A stretch of 64,000 nt of DNA from Phycisphaerales bacterium Planc_01 (GCA_001603075.1 LVBB01000158.1:70549-134548); one strand, 5' to 3'; counted from the stretch's first letter, positions 10,258-22,459 are shown. Notes: a model not told the origin generated them from the sequence alone. Translations and numbers: made by a program.

Positions 10258-10352
10258 GAGTTGGCAGTTCCCGGTTGATAGTTGTCAGCAAGAGCGCCGA
10301 CGGCTCCCGACTGAGAACCGACAACCGGGAACTGTGAACTGAGAACCGAGAA
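10258..10352. repeat. heptad inverted-repeat spacer (TTGGCAG / AACTGAG words)
   Basis: Same word family as the spacer before copy 3. Its core (AGCAAGAGCGCCGACGGCTC) is shared with the spacer after copy 5. Relative to that sister it holds one extra block of 21 bases, exactly three 7-mers, in the right arm. Confidence 0.85.
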
Positions 10353-10365
10353 CTGGAGTCATGCA

Positions 10366-12789
<2,424 letters not shown>

Positions 12790-12791
12790 GA

Positions 12792-12870
12792 ACGAGTTGA
12801 CAGTTCCCAGTTGACAGTTGTCAGCAAGAGCGCCGACGGCTCCCAACTGAGAACCGACAACCGGGAACTG
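12792..12870. repeat. heptad inverted-repeat spacer, short form
   Basis: Near-identical to the spacer before copy 5 but lacking a 21-base block (three heptads) from the right arm. This length difference is direct evidence that the spacer expands or contracts by whole 7-bp units. Confidence 0.85.
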
Positions 12871-12880
12871 GAGTCATGCA

Positions 12881-15391
12881 ATGGCAACGTTGTGGCAAGA
12901 TGTCCGATATGGCCTGCGGATGCTGGCGAAGAATCCGGGGTTCACGGTGGTGGTGATCGTGATCCTGGCGGTGGGGATCGGCGCGACGACGACGATGCTC
13001 AGTGTCGTCGACGCCATGCTGCTTCGCCCGCCGCCCTATGAGAACCCCGAGAGCCTTGTGCACCTGTTTCCAGGCAAGACCGGCGACGACTCTTACCATG
13101 ACACCACCTCCTACCTGAACTTCGTGGATTGGAGAGACCGGAGCACGGTCTTCGAGCACGTCGCGGGGATCACCACGACAGGCTACCTGACAGCCATCGC
13201 GGAGGCCCGGCGCGAACGCGTCGTGGGGTTGGCGGTTTCACCGGAGTACTTCGCCTTGTTGAGAGTCAAGCCGGTGCTCGGTCGGGTCTTTCTGCCCCAA
13301 GAAGCCGAATTGGGCGGCGAGCCCGTCGCCATCATCAGCCATCGCTTCTGGCAAAGCTGGTTTGGCGGCGACACCGATGTCCTGGGCAAGTCCCTGGTGC
13401 TGGATCAGAAGGTGTACACCGTCGTTGGGGTGATGGCGGCTGACTTCCGATATGCCGACCGTGGCGAGCGCGACGTATGGCTGCCGCTGCTGCCATTTCT
13501 CGGGCCGACCAGCCTGGCCGATCGCGGCAACTGCTACATGTGCGCGATGGGGCGACTGGAGGATGGTGTGACGGTGGCCCAGGCGCAGGCGGAGATGAGT
13601 CTCATCGGGCAGCGCCTGGCCCAGGCGTACCCCGAAGCGAACGCCGGCACGACCGTCCGGGTCATCCCCGTCACCCAGCAGTACAACGCCGAGAATGGGC
13701 GAACCCGACAGACGCTGCTGATCGCCCAGGGCATCGTCACCTTCGTACTCTTGATCGCCTGTTTTCACGTGGCCGGACTGCTGCTGATGCGTTCGGCCCA
13801 GCGCGAACAGGAGATCGCCGTGCGGGCCGCTCTGGGCGCCCGCCGCCGGCGTTTGATCGCGCAGTTGCTCACGGAAGGCGTCCTGCTGTCATCGATCGGG
13901 GGCGCCCTCGGCCTGCTGTTGGCCTATTGGGGCCTCGGTCTGGTCGGTGCCCTGAGGTCCACATCGAGCTCCTGGCTCCTGGCACAGCATATTCAGAAGC
14001 TGATCCCGTGGTTCATCGACTTCCGGATCGATGCCAGGGCAGTGGCCTATGTCACGGCCGTGTCGTTGTCGACCTGCGGCGTTTTCGGGATTCTGCCCGC
14101 GGTCCTGGCCTCGCAGGTGAATCTGCATCAGTCACTCTCCATGGGCAGAATGCCGGGACAGGGTCTTCGCTTCACCAGAACTCGCTTGGCCCTTGTTGTA
14201 CTCGATATCGCCATCGCGTTCGTGCTGCTCACGGGCGCCGGCCTGCTGGTCAACAGCTTTGCGCGCCTGAACTCCGGGCTCGGTTACGAGCCGGACCGTG
14301 TCTTGACAGCGGACATCGACCTGGACTATTCGCAGGCGGAGAAGCGCCTGGCGTTCTACGAACAGGCGCTGGAGCGCCTGAGGAGCCTGCCCGGAGTCGA
14401 ATTCGTGGCGGTCTCTGACCAGTCTCCGGCGTGGGGCGGCGGCAATTTCGCTCGCTTCCACATCGAGGGCTATTCCCTCGGCCAGGTCAACGACACCGAC
14501 GACGATGTAGGCGTCCCTGGTATACGCTGGCGGCCCATCTCGCCCGACTACTTCCGCGCCCTCGGGATTCCGCTGTTGAAAGGACGGCATTTCACGGACC
14601 AGGACCGCGCGGGCAGCACTCCGGTGATCATCATCAGCGACTCGATGGCGCGACGCTTCTGGCCGAATCGCAATCCGGTGGGTACATATCTCACGGAAAT
14701 GAGGGAGACACGCACCAAAGAGGGGGACACAACCGTGACTCCGTTGTCCTATCTGATCGTGGGTGTCGTGGGGGATGCGAAGCACTTCACCTGGTTCAAA
14801 GGCGGTCCGCCCGATCCGGAAACCTATGTCCCCTATCTTCAGGCGGGTTATGGCTGGGGCCTTTTCGTGCTCCGGACGCATTCTGACCCCCGGGGCATCA
14901 TGAAGGCCCTGCGCAGCGAATTGCTGGCGGTTGACAGCGGGATCACCATCGGCAAGATTATTCCTCTGGAAGATGAGATCGCGGGGCACGTGTCACCGCA
15001 GCGTTTCAACATGTTGTTCCTGAGCGTTTTCGCCGTCGTTGCTCTGGCATTGGCGGCCACGGGCATCTACGGTGTCACCGCCTATGCCGTCTCCCGGCGG
15101 ACGCATGAGATTGGCATTCGTATGGCTCTGGGTGCGCGGGGCAACGACGTGATGGGAATGGTTCTGCGACACGGACTCCGCCTCACGGCGGTGGGATTGG
15201 CTACCGGTGGGGCCTGGGCCCTGGCGGCCACGCGGATCATCCGTAGTCTGTTATATGACGTCAGTCCGACCGATCCACTGACGTTTGCTGCCACAGCGCT
15301 GCTGCTGACCGCCGTGGCGCTGCTGGCCTGTTATGTCCCCGCCCGGCGGGCGGCGAGGGTCGATCCGATGGTGGCGTTGCGATACGAATAA
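12881..15391 (+). CDS. FtsX/MacB-type ABC permease (ADOP-like), copy 6
   Basis: 836-residue permease, the last of the array. Starts [20 protein letters not shown] behind the conserved leader. FtsX block 1 shows [20 protein letters not shown], block 2 [18 protein letters not shown]; the end is [18 protein letters not shown]. Periplasmic domain 2 (from GLGYEPDRVLTADID) is the longest in the set. Its first 36 coding bases are identical to the first 36 of the next gene, which encodes an unrelated outer-membrane protein. Confidence 0.9.
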   Translation: MATLWQDVRYGLRMLAKNPGFTVVVIVILAVGIGATTTMLSVVDAMLLRPPPYENPESLVHLFPGKTGDDSYHDTTSYLNFVDWRDRSTVFEHVAGITTTGYLTAIAEARRERVVGLAVSPEYFALLRVKPVLGRVFLPQEAELGGEPVAIISHRFWQSWFGGDTDVLGKSLVLDQKVYTVVGVMAADFRYADRGERDVWLPLLPFLGPTSLADRGNCYMCAMGRLEDGVTVAQAQAEMSLIGQRLAQAYPEANAGTTVRVIPVTQQYNAENGRTRQTLLIAQGIVTFVLLIACFHVAGLLLMRSAQREQEIAVRAALGARRRRLIAQLLTEGVLLSSIGGALGLLLAYWGLGLVGALRSTSSSWLLAQHIQKLIPWFIDFRIDARAVAYVTAVSLSTCGVFGILPAVLASQVNLHQSLSMGRMPGQGLRFTRTRLALVVLDIAIAFVLLTGAGLLVNSFARLNSGLGYEPDRVLTADIDLDYSQAEKRLAFYEQALERLRSLPGVEFVAVSDQSPAWGGGNFARFHIEGYSLGQVNDTDDDVGVPGIRWRPISPDYFRALGIPLLKGRHFTDQDRAGSTPVIIISDSMARRFWPNRNPVGTYLTEMRETRTKEGDTTVTPLSYLIVGVVGDAKHFTWFKGGPPDPETYVPYLQAGYGWGLFVLRTHSDPRGIMKALRSELLAVDSGITIGKIIPLEDEIAGHVSPQRFNMLFLSVFAVVALALAATGIYGVTAYAVSRRTHEIGIRMALGARGNDVMGMVLRHGLRLTAVGLATGGAWALAATRIIRSLLYDVSPTDPLTFAATALLLTAVALLACYVPARRAARVDPMVALRYE

Positions 15392-15393
15392 GA

Positions 15394-15502
15394 ACGAGTT
15401 GACAGTTCCCAGTTGACAGTTGACAGCCGGGGAACCAGGAACCTGCAAACTGAGAACCGACAACTGACAACCGGCAACTGAGAACTGAGAACTGTGAACT
15501 GG
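15394..15502. repeat. heptad inverted-repeat spacer before the TolC-like gene
   Basis: Left arm TTGACAG, TTCCCAG, TTGACAG, TTGACAG; right arm a run of AACTGAG, AACCGAC, AACTGAC, AACCGGC, AACTGAG, AACTGAG, AACTGTG, AACTGGA. It ends in the same GGAGTCATGCA start context as the permease genes. The core differs from the two previous spacers. Confidence 0.85.
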
Positions 15503-15511
15503 AGTCATGCA

Positions 15512-17146
15512 ATGGCAACGTTGTGGCAAGATGTCCGATATGGCCTGAGACGGCTGCCGTGCTGGGTGCTGGCGAGCCTGCTGCTGGCTGGCTGTGGGAG
15601 CACGCAGGTGCGGCGGACGGCGGAACTGGAGGCGTTGGCGGCGCGGTCGGGCGCGATCGAGAGGGTGCAGCTTGAGGACCAATCGCGGTCGGAGCCGGTG
15701 TCAATCGAGCGGGCTACCGAAGCGCTGGCGGCGAAGGCGGTCGAGCCGAATGCCGTGCCGCACAGGGCGGTGGAATTGACTCTCGAAGAGGCTCGCGCGG
15801 CCGCGCTGACGAACAACCTGGACCTGAAGTTCCATCTGGTCGGCCCCTCGATCGCCGAGCAAACGCTGGACGAGGAGCGGGCCAAGTTCGAGTGGACGTT
15901 CTTCGGTTCGGCCGGGTACAGCCGTAGCGAGCAGGACGACGAAGGCAACACCGTCTCCGTGCAGTCCTACGAAACGGGTGTGGCGATCCCGCTGACGACA
16001 GGCGGTTCGTTGCGGGCCGGCCTGCCGTTCAGTCGTGCCGATACCAGCCTCGACAACGTCGGCGGCGTCGCCGAGGCAGCCGTCAGCGTGTCGTATGTCC
16101 AGTCTTTGCTCCGGGGCGCTGGTACGCGGGTCAACACGCATTCGATTCGGATCGCGACCTATCAGAAGGATATCACAGACGTCTACACGAAGCTCTCCGC
16201 CATCGCGATCCTTGCGAACGTCGATATCGTCTACTGGCAACTCTACGCCGCCCGCCGGGAGCTGGATGTGCGTCGCGAGCAGTACAAGCTCGCCGAGGAC
16301 CAGTTGGACCACGCGCGCCGAAAGGTCGGGGCCGGCGCGGCCGCGAAGATCGAAATCGTGCGTGCCGAGGCCGGTCTGGCCGGCCGGCTGGAAGACGTGA
16401 TCAACGCCGAGACATCGGTCCGGGATCGCGAGCGGGACCTCAAGCGGATCCTGAATCGAGAGGACCTTCCGCTCAGTGTCGAGATCGACATCATTCCGAC
16501 GAGCGAGCCCGATCCCATCGGGCTGGATCTGGACGCCGAAGCCATTGCTGCTATGGCTCTGGACAACCGGATGGAAATGGTGGAACTCGAATTCCAGCTG
16601 GCAGTGGACGACCTGAACATCGAGTTGGCGCGCAACCGGACGCTGCCGGATGTGAGTTTCGACTACAGATATGCCGCCGGGAGCGAATCGGGCAGCTTGG
16701 GCAGTGCCCTTGGAGACATCGGCACCGGTTCTCTACAGGACCATGCCGTGGGCATCTCGGCGGTGATTCCCCTGGGCAACCGCGCGGCGCAGGCTCGCTA
16801 TCGCCGCGCCCGACTGGAGAAGGTCCGGAACCGGATCGACCAGGAGCGCCTGCGTCAGAGCATCCGCCAGGAGGTCTATAACGCGGTCGACGAGCTGCGA
16901 CAGAACTGGCGACGCATCCTCGCGGCCGAGCAGGGCGTGGTCACGGCGTATCGCGACTACAAGGTCGAGCAGTCGCAGTTCACACTGGGCAAGAGCACCA
17001 GTACATTCGTGCTCCAGAGCGCCTCACGGCTGGCCGATGCGCAGTCGCGACGGATTCGCGCCTTCGCGGAATACGAGATTGCCCAGGTCCGACTGGCCCG
17101 TGCCACAGGTACTCTTCTCGGCCGGGGTCGACTGGAGATCCGGTGA
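15512..17146 (+). CDS. TolC-family outer-membrane lipoprotein with permease-derived N-terminus
   Basis: 544-residue outer-membrane efflux protein (two OEP repeats) that would form the exit duct for the upstream ABC permeases. The first 12 codons ([12 protein letters not shown]) and the ribosome site are identical in DNA to permease copy 6; from codon 13 the sequence becomes a lipoprotein signal, RRLPCWVLASLLLAGC, with Cys28 as the acylated residue. The mature part has an LTLEEARAAALTNNLDLK repeat opening and long coiled-coil stretches (residues about 240-310 and 430-510) typical of TolC. The native start appears to have been replaced by a permease leader, lengthening the signal n-region. It ends 7 bp from the convergent secretin gene, leaving no room for separate terminators. 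Confidence 0.88.
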   Translation: MATLWQDVRYGLRRLPCWVLASLLLAGCGSTQVRRTAELEALAARSGAIERVQLEDQSRSEPVSIERATEALAAKAVEPNAVPHRAVELTLEEARAAALTNNLDLKFHLVGPSIAEQTLDEERAKFEWTFFGSAGYSRSEQDDEGNTVSVQSYETGVAIPLTTGGSLRAGLPFSRADTSLDNVGGVAEAAVSVSYVQSLLRGAGTRVNTHSIRIATYQKDITDVYTKLSAIAILANVDIVYWQLYAARRELDVRREQYKLAEDQLDHARRKVGAGAAAKIEIVRAEAGLAGRLEDVINAETSVRDRERDLKRILNREDLPLSVEIDIIPTSEPDPIGLDLDAEAIAAMALDNRMEMVELEFQLAVDDLNIELARNRTLPDVSFDYRYAAGSESGSLGSALGDIGTGSLQDHAVGISAVIPLGNRAAQARYRRARLEKVRNRIDQERLRQSIRQEVYNAVDELRQNWRRILAAEQGVVTAYRDYKVEQSQFTLGKSTSTFVLQSASRLADAQSRRIRAFAEYEIAQVRLARATGTLLGRGRLEIR

Positions 17147-17153
17147 ATTACAG

Positions 17154-18680
17154 TCAGGGTTGATCCCCATGGCCATCGGGATCGAGACCGGGCTCCTCGG
17201 AAAGGCCTTCTGCCCGGATGGCACGGCCGGCGTCGATTCTCCGTTGTCGCTCCTGTTCACGGGCTCTGACGCCCAGCGGGTCCGTCATCGTCTCGCCCAT
17301 CGTCTGGCCCATCGGCGAGGTGTGGCGGTACTCGATCATATCCGCGACGTTCTGCGGGGGGCGGCCCTTGGTGGAGAGGGTGGGGGTGACGATCATGATG
17401 ACCTCCATGACCTGCTCCTGGGCATCGCGTCCGGAGAACAGCAGACTGAGCACGGGAATGTCCTTGAGAACAGGAACGCCGCGGATCACGTCGCGTTTCT
17501 CGGTTCTGCGGAAGCCGCCGACGATGAGACTCTGTCCGAGTCGGATACGGCTGTTTCCGCTGGTGAGAATCCGCTCGCTCACGGAAGGCATCTGCGTAAC
17601 GCCCTGCGGCCCGAGATAGGAGGCGATCTGAACGCGGGTTTCCAGGCTGACGGACCCATCGGCAAACACCTGGGGCGTGACCTCGAGGGAGTCGATGACA
17701 TCGTAGTATTCCGTCTGCGTCTGGAGGACCGTGTCCTCACCGAAACCCCCCGTCTGGACGAGAATGCTCTGAAGGGGCACCTGCTGCTTCGACTGGATCT
17801 TGGCCGTCTGTCCATTCAGGACTTGCAGACTCGGATTCATCAAAACTTTCAGATAGCCTCGCGACATCAGCAGGTCGATCAGGAGCTGGACCTGGTGTCC
17901 GGTCAGGGGCCGACTGATGCCGATCTTCAGGCCGAACTTGTCCCTGGCCGGGTCCCTCAATGAGGCCCCCGGAAAGGCGGGCAGCAGTCCTCCGGAAGCA
18001 TCCTCCTTGCCGCCGAGCCTGATCTGCTCGCCGAACAGGTTCTCGATGAGCAGGGTGGTTTCGCGGTCCATCGTCATACTGGCGGATACCTCCGAGACGA
18101 TGCAGTCGATCTGCACCTGGATCGGAGGGACGTCTGTCTCATTGAGCATTTCGAGGATGGCGTCGACGTCCTGTTCGGCCGGACATCGGACGAGCAATTG
18201 GTTGGTGGCGGATTCCGCCGTGACGGCATAGTCCCGAAGGGTCGTGTCCTGACCTGACTGGTCGAACAGCCTTGTGGCGAATTGCTCGTGGATGATCTGC
18301 TTCAGTTGCTCGGCCGTATGGTATCGACAGAAATAGACCAGCCGCCACTCCTCGGCCCCACCGACGGTCTGCATGGTCTTGAGCGGAGGTCGTGTGTAGG
18401 CCAAAGGCCACGGCTCGGCCGCGTCCGGGACGGACTCGATTCTCCTTGTCTCGTCAAAGATCCTCTCCGTCTCGAGAGCCATCTCCCGTTCGTCCGGCCA
18501 GCCATGGCAACCGTGAAGGACGACCGAAGCGCCCACCACGAGCGCTGCGAACAGCCGCTTTGCGGTGTGGCTGCGGCGGTGTCCGCCATCCGTCTGAAAT
18601 GTGGTTTCTGGATTACGCACAGTTGTTGCTGTGCCCCCCTGACGGTTATCCTCGTCTGCGTGGCTGACGGAAGAACGCAT
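17154..18680 (-). CDS. secretin (GspD/PilQ-like) lipoprotein
   Basis: 508-residue outer-membrane secretin-like protein. The start is chosen at ATG 18680, with an AAGGA ribosome site upstream; the longer frame to 19007 would run into the divergent GH28 gene. A hydrophobic signal (about residues 42-56, LFAALVVGASVVLHGC) ends in a lipobox with Cys58. An N-domain-like region follows (TNQLLVRCPAEQDVDAILEMLNETD). The C-terminal secretin domain shows GQSLIVGGF, GVPVLKDIPVLSLLFSGRD and EVIMIVTPTL. No other type II secretion or type IV pilus gene is adjacent, so the partner machinery is unknown; prepilin-like genes lie elsewhere in the window. The extreme C-terminus (DPDGHGDQP) is encoded by a stretch sharing CCATGGCCATCGGGAT with a repeat near 23908. 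Confidence 0.85.
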   Translation of the reverse strand: MRSSVSHADEDNRQGGTATTVRNPETTFQTDGGHRRSHTAKRLFAALVVGASVVLHGCHGWPDEREMALETERIFDETRRIESVPDAAEPWPLAYTRPPLKTMQTVGGAEEWRLVYFCRYHTAEQLKQIIHEQFATRLFDQSGQDTTLRDYAVTAESATNQLLVRCPAEQDVDAILEMLNETDVPPIQVQIDCIVSEVSASMTMDRETTLLIENLFGEQIRLGGKEDASGGLLPAFPGASLRDPARDKFGLKIGISRPLTGHQVQLLIDLLMSRGYLKVLMNPSLQVLNGQTAKIQSKQQVPLQSILVQTGGFGEDTVLQTQTEYYDVIDSLEVTPQVFADGSVSLETRVQIASYLGPQGVTQMPSVSERILTSGNSRIRLGQSLIVGGFRRTEKRDVIRGVPVLKDIPVLSLLFSGRDAQEQVMEVIMIVTPTLSTKGRPPQNVADMIEYRHTSPMGQTMGETMTDPLGVRAREQERQRRIDAGRAIRAEGLSEEPGLDPDGHGDQP

Positions 18681-18970
18681 CCGTCGGCGTCCTTGCCATC
18701 GGCTCGGTACTATCGATATCGGCGATTCTACCGCCAGATCATGACTGTGCCAACGAGAATCCTCGACCGTCGCGACCGACACGGCCCTTGTCAGCTTCGG
18801 GCCGGTTCGATAGGATTGCCGCAGAAGACCGTCCGCTGGAGTGCGGAGGATGATGCGCGTCCGGCGGTGGATTTCCGGCATGAGGACTCCTTCGAGCCAT
18901 CGATTCGATTGGTCTCGCTGCGGCGTCTCAGCGCCGGCCTCGAAGTGCAATCCAGGGAAGGGCGACGTTG

Positions 18971-20335
18971 ATGCAGGACTGGGCCAGGCAGGTGGGCGCT
19001 CGGACAAGGCCCGACAGGACAGAGGTATTCCACGTCAATCGCTATGGCGCCGTCGGAGACGGCCGAACGCTCGACACCGGGGCGATTCAGGCAGCGATCG
19101 ATGCCTGCGCCGCGCAGCGAGGGGGGATTGTGAGTTTCGATCCGGCGGTCTATCTGACCGGCTCGATCTTCGTCAAGGAAGGTGTGACGCTTCGTATCGA
19201 CGAGGGCGTCGAGATTCTCGGCAGCCAGGACCTGGCGGACTATCCCGAAATCGATACCCGCGTGGCGGGGATCGAGATGCGCTGGCCGGCGGCGCTGATC
19301 AACATCTGCGATCAGGACAATGTCGCCGTCGTCGGCAAGGGGCTCGTCAACGGGCAGGGAAGGCCGTTCCGGGAGAAGTATTGGACCTTGCGGCGTGAGG
19401 AGTATGAACCTCAGGGGCTTCAGTGGGTCGTGGACTATGACTGCAAACGGCCTCGCACGCTTCTCGTCTCGCGTTGCTCGAACGTTACGGTCCGGGGCCT
19501 TGCGTTCCACGAGGCGGCGTTTCGGACGGTTCACATCCTCTATTCGAAACACGTCACCATCGATGCTCTGACGGTTCGCAGCAATGCGGACGGCCACGGG
19601 CCGGGCATCGACGGGATCGATGTTGACTCCTCGTCGTTCGTGCTGATCGACAACTGCGACATCGAGGGCGGCGACGACGACGTCTGCCTCCAGGCCGGCC
19701 GGGACGCCGACGGGCTGAGAGTGAACCGTCCCACGGAATACGTGGTCGTCCGCAACGGCATCTCCCGCGCGGGCGGGGGGCTGATCGCCTGCGGCAGTGA
19801 GACGTCCGGCGGCATTCGTCACGTCCTGGCCCACCACCTCAAGGCCGGCGGCATGGGCGCCGGATTGCGGTTCAAATCGACCCGGACCTGCGGGGGGACG
19901 GTGGAGGATATCCATCTGGAGGATATCGAGATCGACGGGGTCGGTGCGGTTCTCGATGCGGCCGTGAACTGGAATCCGAGCTACAGTTACTGCACGCTGC
20001 CGCAGGGGTACACGCACCAGACGCTCCCGCCGCACTGGAAGATTCTGCTCCAGAAGGTCGAACCGCCCGAGCGGGGCATTCCCGAGATCAAGGATGTGCA
20101 CATCGCGCGGCTTCAGGCATCCGGAGCCAGACGGGCCATCTCCGCTTCCGGAATGCGCACATCGATTCTGAAGGACTTCCATCTCAAAGACGTCCGCATC
20201 GAAGCGGAAACGGCCGGACAGATCATGTTCGCAAAGGGCTGGCGATTCGACAACGTCTCGATCCGGACCCGGGAAGACCGAAAACTGGACGTCCAGGGCT
20301 GCGAGGACATGCAGCTCCTGGAGAAGGATGATTGA
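18971..20335 (+). CDS. GH28-family polygalacturonase-like protein
   Basis: 454-residue right-handed beta-helix protein of the pectinase family, expected to hydrolyse galacturonan or a related alpha-linked polymer. Family motifs in order: VNRYGAVGDGRTLDTGAIQAA (pectate-lyase-superfamily start), GIDGIDVDSS (about residue 212, NTD equivalent), GGDDDVCLQAG (about 233, catalytic Asp pair), GSETSGGI (about 274, at the GHG position) and RFKST (about 299, RIK equivalent). The usual Asn of NTD and the central His motif are altered, so activity may be shifted. ATG 18971 follows a GAAGG ribosome site. No signal peptide is visible, so the protein looks cytoplasmic. Divergent from the secretin gene. Confidence 0.85.
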   Translation: MQDWARQVGARTRPDRTEVFHVNRYGAVGDGRTLDTGAIQAAIDACAAQRGGIVSFDPAVYLTGSIFVKEGVTLRIDEGVEILGSQDLADYPEIDTRVAGIEMRWPAALINICDQDNVAVVGKGLVNGQGRPFREKYWTLRREEYEPQGLQWVVDYDCKRPRTLLVSRCSNVTVRGLAFHEAAFRTVHILYSKHVTIDALTVRSNADGHGPGIDGIDVDSSSFVLIDNCDIEGGDDDVCLQAGRDADGLRVNRPTEYVVVRNGISRAGGGLIACGSETSGGIRHVLAHHLKAGGMGAGLRFKSTRTCGGTVEDIHLEDIEIDGVGAVLDAAVNWNPSYSYCTLPQGYTHQTLPPHWKILLQKVEPPERGIPEIKDVHIARLQASGARRAISASGMRTSILKDFHLKDVRIEAETAGQIMFAKGWRFDNVSIRTREDRKLDVQGCEDMQLLEKDD

Positions 20336-20452
20336 TTACTGATTGTTGATTATTGATGATTGACCGTCGGAACTGCGCGACGCCCTTGGAATCGTCACTG
20401 CCCAGCAATCAGTACTCAATATTCAATAATCAATCATCAATACTCAGTGGCT
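20333..20452. repeat. heptad inverted-repeat spacer (TGATTAT / TCAATAA words)
   Basis: Between the convergent GH28 and GH51 genes. The left arm reads TGATTAC, TGATTGT, TGATTAT, TGATGAT; the right arm reads TCAGTAC, TCAATAT, TCAATAA, TCAATCA, TCAATAC, TCAGTGG. The two words are near reverse complements. AT-rich compared with its surroundings. Confidence 0.85.
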
Positions 20453-20458
20453 CCCGGG

Positions 20459-22459
20459 CTACTGGCTCTGGCACATCAGTCGGATGATCGTCATCGAGTA
20501 CGGCCGGAAATCGTGGCGGAACTCGGCGGAGCGCACGGGAACTCTCGACTCGACGGGAGCGATCTTTCGCGGCGTTTCGAACGAGTTCTCGTCGTTCAGA
20601 TCGTCGCCCGCAAGGACCGTCACGTTCGCCTGGAGCCCCACCGCTTTGGCGCCCCTGGTCTGGATGATCGCCCGGACCGGCTCACCCGTCGCATTGACGA
20701 CCTTGAGGATCATCTCGTTCGACGTCTCGTCGTAGACCGATGAGGCATAGAATCGCGGCTTGCCGTCCGGCGCCGTCGCGGCGTCGGCCACCGCCACCGG
20801 CAGGACGCGATCGCCACGATTGATACTGAACAGCTTCTGCACGTAGTAGTTCGGCGTTCCGAAGACGCGGAGGTTGTCGAACCAGATCAGGTCGGGCCGC
20901 CATTGCCAGCCGTCCACGTGGCAGAACAGCGGGGCGTAGCAGCTCATCGTCACGAGGTCCGCGTTGCGTTCGAGGCCGGTCATGAAGGCCGCCTCGGCCA
21001 GGGCGGTGTGCCAGTTGTTGCGGTTGTCCGGGCTGGCGACGCCGATGCTCTGGGCCCCGTATTCGCCGACGAACACCTCCGACCCGTCGCGGGGGTAGTC
21101 ATCATACAGGTGTGCGTTGTCGAGGAACCAGCCGGGCCGGCGATAGAAGTGCTCATCGACGATGTCGGCCTTGAGCTGGCGGAACTGCGACCAGAGGTAC
21201 TCGATCTCCTGCGGACCGTTGGGGAAGATGGTCGCGTCCGACCCGGTTGCGGCGATCAACTGGATGTCCGGATACTTTTCCTGAATCGCCTTGACGAAGA
21301 CCTTGTAGCGTTCGATATACTGCGGCCCCCATTGCTCGTTGCCGATGCCCAGCAGCTTGAGGCCGAACGGCTTGGGGTGGCCCATCTCCGCTCGCTTGCG
21401 GCCCCAGCCGCGATCGGCCGGGCCGTTGGCGAATTCGATCAGGTCCAGTGCATCCTGAACGTAGGGATCGAGCTCGTCCATCGGCGCCAGCTCGCCCGTG
21501 TTGAACTGGCAGGCCATGCCGCAGTTGATGATCGGCATCGGCTCGGCCCCGAGGTCCTTGCTCAGCAGGAAGTACTCATAGAAGCCCACCCCGAAGCTCT
21601 GGTAGTAGTCCGGGGTCAGGCGGTGGTTGAACTCGGTGTTCCAGCGGTTGACGATGAGCGTGCGGTCGGTCGGGTCGCCGATGGTGGTCTTCCACTGATA
21701 TCGCTCGTCGAGCGTGCGGCCTTCCACGATGCACCCGCCCGGAAACCGCAGAAAGCCCGGCTTCATGTCGGCCAGCATCTGCACCAGATCGGCTCGCAGG
21801 CCGCCTTCCCGACCCTTCCATGTATCGACGGGAAACAGCGACACCATGTCGAGATCGAGCGTGCCCGAGCCCTCGACGAACAGATTCAGGCGGGCCTTCT
21901 CCTCGGTCCGTCCGGCGCGCAGCACCGCCGTATACTCCTGCCATTGTGAGCCGAAGCCTTCGAGTTTGGCCTCTGCCAGCGGCCGCCTGCCCTGGCCTGC
22001 CAGTTCGACGCGCAGCGCCATCGGGCCGCCCTCCGTCAGGCGGGCTTGGACGCTGAACCGGTAGTCCTTGCCCTCTTGGATGCCCATGCCCCGAAATCCG
22101 CCATTGGAGACCCCGAAGCCCTGTCCGGTCTTGCCGACCTTCATTCGCAGAAAGTGTGCGTTGGTCTGCTCCTGCGGATACTGTTCGATATAGATGTAGC
22201 CCTCGGAGCCCGACCGCAGGATTCGGCTCCACCCCATGATGTTGTCAGGAAATTCGAAGGAGCGGTTCTTCACCAGTTCGGCGTACAGGCCGCCGTCGGC
22301 CCCGAAATTGATGTCCTCGAAGAAGACGCCCCACATGGTCGGACGGATCGCGGCCCCCGGCTGATCGACCCGTACGGTGATCCGCGTCTGCGCCGGCGAG
22401 GCCGCCGCCAGTCCCAACGTCAGAGAACACAAGGCGAGAATCATCGAACCCGTTTTCAT
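20459..22459 (-). CDS. secreted alpha-L-arabinofuranosidase (GH51)
   Basis: 666-residue exported enzyme that releases terminal arabinofuranose from arabinan or arabinoxylan. A signal peptide (MKTGSMILALCSLTLGLAAA, cleavage near SPAQ) is followed by the GH51 opening GVFFEDINFGADGGLYAELV, a jelly-roll module (about residues 80-200), a TIM barrel with acid/base Glu in GIGNEQWGPQY (about residue 375) and nucleophile Glu in FVGEYGAQS (about 466), and a C-terminal beta domain. An AAGGAG ribosome site lies 10 bases before the ATG. Its promoter and an adjacent palindrome are annotated separately. Convergent with the GH28 gene. Confidence 0.93.
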   Translation of the reverse strand: MKTGSMILALCSLTLGLAAASPAQTRITVRVDQPGAAIRPTMWGVFFEDINFGADGGLYAELVKNRSFEFPDNIMGWSRILRSGSEGYIYIEQYPQEQTNAHFLRMKVGKTGQGFGVSNGGFRGMGIQEGKDYRFSVQARLTEGGPMALRVELAGQGRRPLAEAKLEGFGSQWQEYTAVLRAGRTEEKARLNLFVEGSGTLDLDMVSLFPVDTWKGREGGLRADLVQMLADMKPGFLRFPGGCIVEGRTLDERYQWKTTIGDPTDRTLIVNRWNTEFNHRLTPDYYQSFGVGFYEYFLLSKDLGAEPMPIINCGMACQFNTGELAPMDELDPYVQDALDLIEFANGPADRGWGRKRAEMGHPKPFGLKLLGIGNEQWGPQYIERYKVFVKAIQEKYPDIQLIAATGSDATIFPNGPQEIEYLWSQFRQLKADIVDEHFYRRPGWFLDNAHLYDDYPRDGSEVFVGEYGAQSIGVASPDNRNNWHTALAEAAFMTGLERNADLVTMSCYAPLFCHVDGWQWRPDLIWFDNLRVFGTPNYYVQKLFSINRGDRVLPVAVADAATAPDGKPRFYASSVYDETSNEMILKVVNATGEPVRAIIQTRGAKAVGLQANVTVLAGDDLNDENSFETPRKIAPVESRVPVRSAEFRHDFRPYSMTIIRLMCQSQ

